A DNA stretch of 64,000 bases from Liquidambar formosana. Its lineage: Eukaryota; Streptophyta; Magnoliopsida; Saxifragales; Altingiaceae. Of the stretch, positions 37,599 to 45,941 are shown in pieces (position 1 is the first letter of the stretch; the number at the start of each line of letters is the position of its first letter). The notes under the pieces are model-generated. The model made no database searches. It was given only the letters and a program-made list of their open reading frames with translations, and was not told the origin of the DNA. The translations under genes were made by a program, and so were the position numbers. The DNA lies in contig CM077834.1 in NCBI GenBank assembly GCA_039720395.1, positions 1,116,001-1,180,000 of the forward strand, given 5' to 3'.

Positions 37599-39765
37599 TA
37601 AATATATACTAATAAATAAATATATACACATGACGAAATTTATCAGGTTCAGGACATCACAAAAATGATCGCACTGCTCCCAGTTGCGCGATCTGTCCCG
37701 AACATAATCAGCCCTCATATATACATAATGCATACTACCAGTCTATCAAGCTTGTGTGAAAAAGAATGGACTATTAGTCGGAACATGATGCCAGTTATAT
37801 ATATTTTTTGATATATATGAAATGTCCCAAAAATTAAATTGAAAGCGAAGTAAAAAAGTGTTTATTGTCAATTTAAATTAATCTTCAATTCCTTCTTTAA
37901 ACTTAGAGTACTTATAAGTTCATTTAGTTGCCCCCATGTTGACAAAATCCTGGCTCTGCCCCTGTAGAAATTCTTTGTGGGACAAGCTTAGAAGTGTGCA
38001 AAATCTGAATAAATCCCTTGGCTCTTGGGTAGTATTTTCAACATTATTAAATACTCCCAGGAGAAAAATGGCAAAAGTAGAATCACTTAAAGCTTGAGTG
38101 GTTTTGAATCCTTTGTCCAATATTGTGGTTTGAAAGAGATTCCTTTAAGATGTGTAGCTTTACTCTATCTAGCCTTGAAGAAAATCTTGTTTCTTTGAAA
38201 AAAAAAAAAGGAAAGATTTTAGTTCACTCATGCCTATAAAGAGATGTTTCCTAACGTCATAAAAGAAGCCCTTCCAAAACCGATCAAAGAGAACATAATA
38301 GAGCTACACATAAAACACATATAATAACATAAAGTTTCTCACGGGTTATTAAGACACTTAACTCCAGTGGCACTTGACAAAACCAAGATCGTTCCTGTCT
38401 AATGGGAAATCACCCTAGGTGCATTGAGACTCTAATGTGGGGTCTTTCCATGCCCTTGGTAGGGAAAGCACTTGGAGTCCAATTGATAACATCACTTACA
38501 TTAGTCTGATTTAGTAATCATGTCCAATAATAAAAATAAAATAAAAGAAGGGTGATAATAATTCAAACAAGCCAAAACCTTCCAGGTTGTCTCATACAGA
38601 TTTCTGTGGCTACTAATTAGAAATTTGCACCTACATTTACTACTCATCTACACCATTAGCATATAAAATTTATGACAAAAGATATGCACCCTTATTGAAT
38701 ATTGATCCCACAATCCAGACTGACTTATATGAAATAAAAGAGAATTAACCCCAAGGGGTAGCTTAGCTGGCAAGGGATCTCGCCTCAGGAATCGGAGGTC
38801 CCTTAAACCCCTTGGGGCTACCCACACAAGGTTTCATGGTTCTCATAGGCCTTAGACTTTACCTAGTCCATATAGGTTGCGTGATCTTATATGGGTCTGG
38901 GGTTTACCCGAAGGGTTTCCTCGTTATCGAAAAAATAAAAAATATAAAAGAGAACTGATTTCTCCAAGTATGTTGAAGCGCGTTAAAGTTATTAACATAA
39001 TTACCAACAACAACAAGAAGCTGTCACAATGGCAAGGTGGCTGTACAAGCACGGCCATCCAGAAATGGTGACGCATATATAATATACGAGATTAGCATGA
39101 ATACATGTGTGTGCATAATCAATGTAATCTACATCACTGTCCATTCAAAGGGTAGCGTACAGTTGAAAGCATTACTTACAGCTTTATGAATATGCATATC
39201 CGATTCTTCCGCATCACTTCCCGTCGAATACCATCCAAGTATATAGAAGTGAGGGAAAACTTTCTTATCTAGTCCACACAAGAGAAAGAGCATTGAAATT
39301 CAAAGTTCAGAGAACCCTAAAAACTAGAGTACGAAATCCTTAAAACGTAAAGGTTTGTGGTCTATCAAAAAATAAGAACCAAGAGGGAGAGGGAGACCGA
39401 AAAATAAAGTAAGCATAGCAAAAAACAATTGGGGGAAAAACAAAGAGAGAAGGGTTGGGGGGAAGTGACTCACATAGCTCTTGCTTCTTCTCGAGGAAGG
39501 AACGGTCGAGGGAATCGGTGGATGGATCGTAAAGAAGCTCGAAGCTGTTAAAGATCTCAACCGTACGTCCCCTTTGGATGCCAATCACGCAGCCAAAAAC
39601 CCTGGGAGGGAGAGGCGGAGGCGATGTGGATACTTCCCCGCCGCCGTTACTGCTAACTTGGGGTGGATGCGTCTGTGACTTTACCCTCGTATAGTGATCT
39701 GATATGTTTACGATTACCAGAGGGTGGAGCTTGAACGTCAGTCCGCTGCTCGACGAAGATGCCAT
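25895..39765 (-). CDS. CSN6: COP9 signalosome subunit 6 (CSN6)
   Basis: Nuclear/cytosolic MPN-domain subunit of the COP9 signalosome, which removes NEDD8/RUB1 from cullin-RING ligases; a partner of CSN5 and a regulator of photomorphogenesis. Nine exons (minus strand, 5' to 3'): 39765-39474, 39268-39180, 31137-31044, 30779-30718, 30633-30555, 30390-30298, 27030-26930, 26677-26622, 25976-25895. All junctions are GT-AG, phases agree, and the product is 315 residues, close to Arabidopsis CSN6A. Motifs: start MASSSSSGLTFKLHPLVIVN, then VFGCVIGIQRGRTVEIFNSF, LGWYSTGSDAEESDMHIHKA, LHVIDGIPQLIFVRSSYTIE, and the end RRGGRTAFI. The MPN domain lacks the full JAMM metal-binding signature, as in all CSN6 proteins, so it is structural rather than catalytic. 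Introns 2 (8,042 bp) and 6 (3,267 bp) are swollen by transposons, yet the exons are intact. Intron 4 has a weak donor (GAG/GTTCGT). Confidence 0.97.
27121..27146. repeat. (AG)n microsatellite in CSN6 intron 6
   Basis: An uninterrupted GA run next to the foldback element that follows it. Confidence 0.9.
27182..27747. mobile_element. Foldback element with duplicated right arm (CSN6 intron 6)
   Basis: The left arm (from about 27182) begins ATCAAGTGCACTCCAAAACT and pairs with two successive right arms ending at about 27624 and 27747, each closing AGTTTTGGAGTGCACTTGAT. The arms are about 105 bp and share GATAACCTT and GATCCATGCCAAAAAT motifs. A nearly perfect inner hairpin (ACATTTATAGATGAAGCAGC against the opposite strand near 27430-27455) lies at the centre. 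The whole unit can fold on itself. The superfamily is not identified and no clear target duplication was found. Confidence 0.7.
27930..29025 (+). mobile_element. Degenerate LINE 5' part: ORF1/linker and endonuclease fragment (CSN6 intron 6)
   Basis: Plus-strand frames broken by frameshifts. From about 28540 they encode an L1-type endonuclease domain: VGASGGWLVMWVNHF, ALV-like VRYVLVKGLLVSFGNMYAPN, then in another frame APCIGGDFYGVTTPGERKGC, SGRGMLDFCEFINSF and LVDLPLRGRKLEY. Before that, 28154-28513 has a Lys/Gly-rich linker typical of the region between gag-like and pol parts. The segment stops shortly after these motifs at a poly-A run (29000-29024), so the RT is missing. The element lies antisense to CSN6. 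Confidence 0.8.
29270..29495 (-). mobile_element. LINE fragment, zf-RVT region (CSN6 intron 6)
   Basis: Minus-strand frame with TLDYLIERRWSMPNICILCK and ETVDHLFINCMVARNLWHSY, the zinc-binding C-terminal motif of plant L1 reverse transcriptases. Only this small part remains. Confidence 0.8.
31690..31915 (-). mobile_element. Small LINE fragment (CSN6 intron 2)
   Basis: The minus-strand frame contains a broken form of the L1 region that normally carries the NLNDRE motif: MIENLRRWPFF, then DRKLWISHCSVMFS, which parallels RRLWISHSFDLFS in the LINE at 12.9-14.0 kb. A (CAAA)n run lies at 31840-31863. No other domain remains. Confidence 0.55.
32156..32594 (-). mobile_element. tRNA-derived SINE with 16-bp TSD, inserted in the LINE
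   Basis: Flanked by ATCAATCTTAAACATA at 32140-32155 and 32595-32610, a perfect 16-bp duplication that falls inside the LINE coding sequence. On the minus strand the head has an A box (TAGCCCAGTTGG) and, about 50 bp on, a B box (GGGTTTGATTCCCC), so RNA polymerase III promoter elements are preserved in position. The tail is an (AT)n/A-rich stretch at 32156-32185. The SINE itself is about 230 bp and is split by a 209-bp MITE (32285-32493). Confidence 0.85.
32285..32493. mobile_element. Tourist/PIF-Harbinger-like MITE inserted in the SINE
   Basis: 209 bp with perfect 12-bp inverted ends GTGCCTGTTTGG, flanked by TAA on both sides (32282-32284 and 32494-32496). Three-base TWA duplications are typical of PIF/Harbinger elements. 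The interior is rich in GCTTCTGATTC-like repeats. Confidence 0.82.
33542..34262. mobile_element. Non-autonomous hAT element, 8-bp TSD, inserted in the LINE
   Basis: Flanked by ATCCCAAC at 33534-33541 and 34263-34270, a perfect 8-bp duplication as made by hAT transposases. Ends are CAGTGTTTTAAAA on the left and, on the minus strand, CAATGTTTTAAAA on the right, continuing into GGCG-rich subterminal sequence on both sides. 721 bp with no transposase frame. Confidence 0.9.
36291..37060 (-). mobile_element. Second LINE fragment, RT C-terminus (CSN6 intron 2)
   Basis: Minus-strand frames: 36954-36703 with SKRLGGWKKAYVSSGNRLTL, YYLSLFNILKKVAKRIERMQ and RDFWWEG, then 36511-36275 with FLSHVKFIVCNELVFASGRM. 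This matches the region after the RT core in plant L1 elements. It lies directly next to the endonuclease end of the other LINE, so the two come from different copies. Confidence 0.75.
37536..37592. repeat. (CT)n(TA)n microsatellite in CSN6 intron 2
   Basis: A pure CT run passes directly into a TA run. Confidence 0.9.
38745..38943 (+). mobile_element. tRNA-derived SINE (Au-like), 11-bp TSD (CSN6 intron 2)
   Basis: About 199 bp flanked by ATAAAAGAGAA at 38734-38744 and 38944-38954, a perfect 11-bp duplication. The head carries an A-box-like GGTAGCTTAGCTGGCAAGG, then a tRNA-like region (GGAATCGGAGGTCCC) and the body GGGTTTACCCGAAGGGTTTC, and it ends in an A-rich tail. The body resembles plant Au-type SINEs as I remember them. 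It is a different family from the SINE at 32156-32594. Confidence 0.82.
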
Positions 39766-39930
39766 TGCCTCTGTCTCTCTCTCTGCGCGATCGATATCAC
39801 CGCATAGATTGAGGGTTCTAAACTAACTTGGCCCTTCTTTCTTTTCTTTCGCAATAATTATTGTCCACCGGATCGACTAGCAGGCGTGGGCTCCAATTTA
39901 CAAAAGCCCAACCCGACTACTTGGCTCGAG

Positions 39931-40179
39931 GGGAGCGGTTACTGCAACCCCTAAAGGTTAAGCTACCCCCACCTGATATCCGTACCTCCCAAAAGTATAT
40001 ATCGACCCCTTTAAAAGTCTAAAATACCCTTCACCCACCCCTCTCATCCACCCCACTCTCCCCACACGAGATCTGGAAGAACACTCCGCACCCCCACAGC
40101 AGATCGGTGAGCAACGTCGACGACGACAGCGACGGCGACCGCCCTTCTTCTCCTCTTCTTTCTTTCTTTCTTTCCTCCT

Positions 40180-40214
<35 letters not shown>

Positions 40215-40874
40215 CTGGTCAAATCCGTGTGTAAGGCAACGGAGGTTTTTTTTTCAAAACCTCCATTTTTTTCGGCGAGTGACCACTCTTTGTCCTTCTT
40301 CCTCTTCTCCTCTTCTTTCTTTCTTTCTTTCTTTCCTCTTTTTTTTTTTTTTTTTTTTTGCTCTGGTCAGATCCGTTTGTGAGGCAAGGGAGGTTTTTTT
40401 CAAAACCTCCATTTTTTCCGGCGATGGTGACCATCAGATCTGGCCATATTTGCTGCCGACGAGAGGGAAGAGGAGAAGAAAAGGAAAGGAAAAAAAAAAG
40501 AAGAAGAAGAAAAGAAGAGGGAAGAAGAGGAAGGCTGACGGGAGGGAGGGGAGGGAGGGAGCTTTGTCGACGAGAGAGGGGTGCGGGAGAGGGTTTCTGG
40601 GAAGGAAAGAAAAAAAAAATGAAGAAGAGAACAAGAGGGAAGAGGAGGAAGGAAGAAGAGGGTGCGGGAAAGGGTGGCCGGTGGGGTGGATGCCAGAGAG
40701 AGTCCCCGGAGAATGTCGCCGGAGAGAGGTGTTGGAGAGTGGAACAGGAGGGGTGGGTTCAGCATTTTGGTTAAAGAAATAAAGCCCTTTTTGGTCATTT
40801 TGCAGCATCATTCTTTTCATTAAAAAATTGGGGGGGGGAACTTAACCTTTTGTGGGGTTGCAATAACCATTCCC
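39931..40874. mobile_element. MULE-like non-autonomous element next to the CSN6 promoter, 9-bp TSD
   Basis: 944 bp. The left end is GGGAGCGGTTACTGCAACCCC and the right end on the minus strand GGGAATGGTTATTGCAACCCC; both continue with an AAAGGTTAAG motif. It is flanked by TGGCTCGAG (39922-39930) and TGGCTTGAG (40875-40883), a 9-bp duplication with one mismatch. The interior has a direct duplication with a period of 148 bp (GCTCTGGTCA at 40212 and 40360) including a CAAAACCTCCATTTTTT motif, plus poly-T and GGAA-rich tracts. It shares termini with the element at 8793-9190. It begins 165 bp upstream of the CSN6 start codon. No transposase. Confidence 0.85.
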
Positions 40875-41018
40875 TGGCTTGAGCCTCGTCCAGGCCCCGA
40901 TGCACTCGATCAGCCCGCACCCAAGCTGATCAGTTTTGATTTCAGCTGTCAATTTGTTCAAAGTGTCAGTGATAGATTTTTTGAACCATCATCAAATCCG
41001 AATTCCTAGCTTCTAACC

Positions 41019-41692
41019 TGTGTGGGTATTTTCCTGTACTAACAATGTATTGTGGTTTAAGCAGAGCAACGTCTTCACCAGTGAATTGATCTGTACACAA
41101 CAAATACAACGTCAAGGAATGACCAGAATGGTTCAGGCCATTACCTCTTCGATGCTTAAGTCAGGTGATTTGTATATAGAGAAAATGAGGAAATGGATTA
41201 GGGTTACTGTGCAGCGTACCTTGGTCAGCCTTGGCATTGTTCTATTTATCGTTGCATGTGGATCTAACCATGGTTTGGTTAGATAGCGGTTTTCCTTAGG
41301 TTAAGTCTAACCTGGGTCAAGTTTATAACTGTGTAACTAGGGTTGGCTGACTATATTTTGGTCTGAACCGTAGTTTGGATGACTGACTGCCCGTTTGTTA
41401 CGCAATAGCTGTTTAGCCACATGTTCCATTTCATGGTGAGTTCGGACCCGTTACTCAATTTTGGCCCGTGGTGGGAAGAGGTCAGTTCGTCGCCATTGTG
41501 TTGGCTGGTTATTCTTGTCCTGTCCTTAAGGTCGGGCCACAAAGGGTATCGACATCCTTTTCCTGTGTTGGGAGTATCGTTGAGCTTGAGTTACTTTCCA
41601 CTTACGACTGGTATCTCCAGTTTGGGATTATGCCAGTGCAACTAACCAGCACGAGAACTAACTCAACTTTCAGCACAGGAACTACTCACACA
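41019..41692 (-). repeat. 3' LTR of the Tat-lineage element
   Basis: Plus-strand ends TGTGTGGG and CTCACACA, giving short inverted termini TGTGTG. Shares long near-identical segments with 53814-54486, such as AATGTATTGTGGTTTAAGC and GGAAATGGATTAGGGTTACT. Confidence 0.9.
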
Positions 41693-41824
41693 ATTTGCCC
41701 TGATTATGATTAATCCATACTGGGAGTGGTCATAATTCGTTGGAGTCGATGCGTCTTTTCCCGGGCTCAGTCATCAAAATACAGCTATCAAAGGCATGCG
41801 GTGCCATTTCGTTTCTCGAGATGG

Positions 41825-42178
41825 TGACGTCATAAAACTGGCGCGCGTGTCTCGTCTCATTAATGGCATTTAATGCCAATGAGTGCTCCGGGTGTATTTT
41901 TTCATAGGCTTTCTCTCTCCTCTTTACTTTACTCTTTTGCATTCTCTCTCTTCTTTGTTACATCACCGGAATCCTCTGTACTTTCTGACTTTGTCACCAA
42001 AAAACCTTCATCTCTGATTATTTTCTCTCCATTTAACCTTCTCGATTTTGCGTCTGTTACGGTTCTTGGACGGAGGTGAACCTTCGTCGTGATTCTTGGA
42101 GAATTTCTTCGACTTTAGTGCAAATCTTCACGGCTGTGTTCTTGTTCTTCGTCGACTTCACTTCTTTGGTGACGGTAA
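41825..42178 (+). promoter_or_regulatory. Promoter-like region of the antisense ORF
   Basis: Contains a palindromic bZIP-type site TGACGTCA (41825-41832), an E2F-like TGGCGCGCG (41839-41847), a pyrimidine-rich stretch like a plant 5'UTR, and a consensus donor GACG/GTAAGT at 42175. Function is inferred from motifs only. Confidence 0.4.
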
Positions 42179-42359
42179 GTCTTCTATCCATTTGATCTCT
42201 TCTTCATTACTTTGAATTGTAAGAAATGTTTTTAGAGAAGAACATAAGAAATTGTGGTTTCCCGCTTATAGATCATGAAAATCTCACATCAGGATTCAAT
42301 TTAGGGCTAGAAAACTTTGTACTATTCTGATATCAAACCGTACTGAAATTTGAAACATA

Positions 42360-45300
42360 CCTTTGAGATTTTACTCTTAGGGTAGTCCGTTCTGCAGTTT
42401 TTAGAATGAGAATAATACTTTGACCTAAGGTACCGTGCTGAGCTTTATCCAATTTTGACTTTAGCAGATGGCTGCTTTTGAGATAAAAGACTGACCTGAC
42501 ATACTTGCTAAGTTTAAGGCTCAGTACAGCTTTCAAGATGAAAGGTTTAACTTTCGTTGTGCTGAAGTGGGGGAATGTTTGTCCAAGGAAGACTCTTAGC
42601 ACAGTCTTCTTATTCCCACAACTACTTTTCTTGAGGGAGGAGTTCGTGTCCCGTTCTCACCCTTGCTGGTTTCTTTCTTTTACTATACTCATTTGCTCCC
42701 CACTTAGCTTGTGTTGAACTCTTTTAGGATTATTTCTTCAATTGATGCCTTGAACCAAAAGTTGGGGGTTCAAGTTGGGCTGGTAGATATCTTCCATCAC
42801 TACAAGCTCATACTTAACAAAAATCACAACCAGTACTATCTTTCCCTTCATGGCAAAAGAGAGCCATTAGTGACTCATTTGCCGGACTCAAATCCTAGAG
42901 TCATTGAAAATTCCATATTTGTGTACGGTCTAGTTGATGGAATTGGTCCTCGATCTGAGGACGCGCCGGCCTGCCCAGTTCGGTTTGTTTTAGGAGATAT
43001 GACTGCATTGTGTTTTTCGTCATTACCGTACTGAATCTTGTCTTTTTTTTTTTTTTTTAATAATTTCAGCAAAGATTGTGAATCACTTTGTTAAGCAGAA
43101 GGCCAACACTGGAGTCCTGAAGGCCATTACCGATTACTGCACTCACGAGCCCTGCTATGCTCCACATTGTTAGAATTATACCCTAGAGCTAATCATAGAG
43201 ATGATTGTTTAGGGATTAGGAACAATCATTTGATTTCATTTATATATGTCACATTTAGTATTGATTTAATAAAAGGGCTTATTCTATTATGTTTATATGC
43301 ATCATTTATATTTACATAATATATCCATGGAATTAGAGTTGAGAATATGAAATTACAAAGGGTTGTAATTTTGAGACAGTAGATATATCTCTGTACTAAA
43401 CTCCTAAAACATTCCTAGTTAAAGGTTCACTATGATGGACAATAATGAACCATAGGACTAGCACTTGTTAGGTTGACTCTATAGGAGAATAGCTAGTCTC
43501 AAGCTATTTGTGTGTAGACACTGCAACCAACAAGTGGGTGCCTATTATAGAATAGGTACACTGAATGTGAACAAAGATATGAGATAAACTGAATGGAGTT
43601 TTAACCTGCCTGTCAATCAGTTTCTCATTGTTATAGTGGTACACGTAATCCTTAGACCTAAGACACCATGGTTTCCTTATACATGTAGCTTTAGAAGTTT
43701 GATAACACTAAGCGCAGATCCTTATAGGGGTCTGTAAGGGTGTTCATTGGCCCTATTATTATGTGTGTGAAGGCATGTGAGTGATCAATAAGAAATCCAT
43801 CGCTCTCAGGCAAAAGGGAGTGAATGTCTCATATAGCATTCATTGAATATAACTCATTAAATCCATGGGCCCATGGTAGAATGAATATGAAAAGGAGTTT
43901 CCATAAGTTCATCATTGAGTTGATATTAATGAATGAGTATAAAGTAATTGAACTAGGGACTTGACAGACTTCCATGTCCTATTGGTTCAATTGGAGACAT
44001 TGTGTTGATGGAAGGATGTAATTGTAACCTATAAACTATAACAAAAAGGTTCTTTGTAAATGATTATTCACCTCATTAAGGACCACGCCATGAGCCATAT
44101 GCTAGGTGTTACTCATGATTAGTAGAAGCCTTAATTGATATAAAAGAGTTATAATCAATTAGGGTATAGAAAGGAGTTTCAATTAGACCCTTTAATGGAA
44201 AGTGTTCCATTGTGCACAACTTGTGGTGTTCCTATTACTTGATGATGTGAACCCAATGGGTCACACACTGATCATACTAAGAGAGCTTGAATGTCTATAA
44301 GAGAAATGGCATAAGTGAATAAAAGAATTGTTCTTAAGGGGTAAGGTTGTAGAAGATATAAATTAGAGGGGTTATTGTGCAATTAAGAGTAATTACACAA
44401 AACCCTTTAGGGTTTGGAATCCCCTCTAGGGCCGGCCCTATGTGGTGGCTTTAAATAGCCTCTTATGATGTGATGACATCATCACTTGAAGTACTCTTGG
44501 AGGCTCCCAAGTGCTGGCCAAAAATTTCAACTCTCCCTCTCTCTCTCTCTCCTCTCTTCTCCTACTCTAGCATCAACAAGGAAAAGAAGGAAAGGACTTC
44601 AAGTTCAAGCTAGGTGTGGATATCGTTGGAGGTAGTACACTTGGATTGCTCATTCATTGCTGCCCAGTGTTCAAGCTTGGAGCAAAAAGGAGAAGACAAA
44701 GCTTGGAGCATAAAAGAGAAGACATTAATCAACTATAAGTAATTTTTACCCTCTTCTAGTTAGGGTTTGTTTTGTATTATGCATAATTGGATTCATGGGA
44801 TTGGGAATCGTAGGAAAATTTTAATTCCGCCGTTGTAGTTTTCCTTTCTAGTTAGATTCTCAACACATATACGCTTCTGAACTACAAATTGAGATACCAC
44901 AGCTTCTCCATTGCCAGTATTCCTGAGTACTGGAGGAAAGAATAGGAAAATACAGCTGAGGCAGTAAAGGAGAAATCCCATCTTCAGCCTTCAACAAAAA
45001 AAAACAAGGCCACTAAGTAAAGCAAGCCTCAATTGAAGAGAAAAGCTAAAGAACCATCCCCTGAGCCTGAACTAGAAACTGTACCTGAGCCTGATCAATC
45101 TAGATCGGGTCTAAAGAAGAAAGAGAAGGAAAGGAAGAGGTCTAATCTCAAAGAATCAGTTCGGACTCTGAAGAAACAGAGGTTGAGGAGATGGATCCAC
45201 CTCAATTTTTTGCCCTTCCAATCAAGAAGTAGAAAAGGGGGAATCAAACCCTAAATCTAAAGAATTTACTAGCCCAACACAAGAGCCAAAAATCTAACAG

Positions 45301-45940
45301 CCCTGCCCCTACAACTTCATTAACGAGCTCGGGCTCATCTCCTGTTGAGAAATCTTCTACAGCCTCGGTCAGGAAGACTTCATCTCAGTCTAGGGATCCC
45401 GTCCTTCCCTACACTCAAGCTAAAGAAATTTTAGCCCAGGAGCAAGCTGCTCAGAAGGGGAAGGGATAGGAAACTTCTTCCAAGGCTCCTCCCAGGACAC
45501 AACCCGTGCTTAGCCTTGGAGGCTCAAATTCTTCTTTTGCTCGTGCGGAAACTCTACAGTTGACCCCGAGCTTGACTGTGCAGGATGCTTCAAAGCTGCC
45601 CCAGGTACTTTCCTCTTATAGATGTACTAAGGACTGTTTTTTAAGATCTCCTCAATTCGTACCTAATGATCCTGGGATGGCTGATCTTGTCTATGATTAC
45701 ATGTAGCTCCCAGTCCCTATTGATAATACAATCTCTAGGCTTATTCTACCCGAATACACTTTTAGGAGGATAGGGAACGTTATTCGTTTCCCTGCTGACA
45801 TGTCAGTTTTGAGGAGGCAACCTCCAACTGACCTCTCCCACAACGCTTTCATCTGGCTGCTAAGGGTAAGTTTCTATATATTTGTTGTTTATTTTTCTAA
45901 GTATGAGCTCAGTTAGACTAAACACTTTTTCCCCGTGCAG
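42360..45940 (+). pseudogene. Degenerate antisense extra ORF of the Tat element
   Basis: Plus-strand remains in several frames: 42711-43034 (IDALNQKLGVQVGLVDIFHH, NQYYLSLHGKREPL, VIENSIFVYGLVDG) resembles the gag-like/plant mobile domain-type proteins carried as extra ORFs by Tat elements; 45033-45254 is a Lys/Glu/Pro-rich linker; 45700-45865 (VPIDNTISRLILPEYTF region and QPPTDLSHNAFIWLL) ends at a donor GTAAGT at 45866, with an acceptor CCCGTGCAG ending at 45940. A copia solo LTR splits it at 43168-44865 and an Ogre-like element cuts its right end. Frameshifts and stops make it nonfunctional. The family assignment is from memory and moderate. Confidence 0.5.
43168..44865 (+). mobile_element. 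Solo LTR of an Angela-like Ty1/copia element
   Basis: 1,698 bp beginning TGTTAGAATTATACCCTAGA and ending TTCTCAACA, so the ends are inverted repeats TGTTNAGAA-like. Flanked by CACAT (43163-43167) and CATAT (44866-44870), one mismatch. The opening sequence and length are typical of Angela-type LTRs. It interrupts the antisense ORF; there is no internal domain or second LTR. Confidence 0.78.
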
Positions 45941-45941
45941 G

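Noticed and set aside
40210..40820. Long overlapping open frames on both strands (up to 190 codons)
   Set aside because: They consist of Lys/Glu/Arg- or Ser/Phe-rich low complexity within the MULE-like element.
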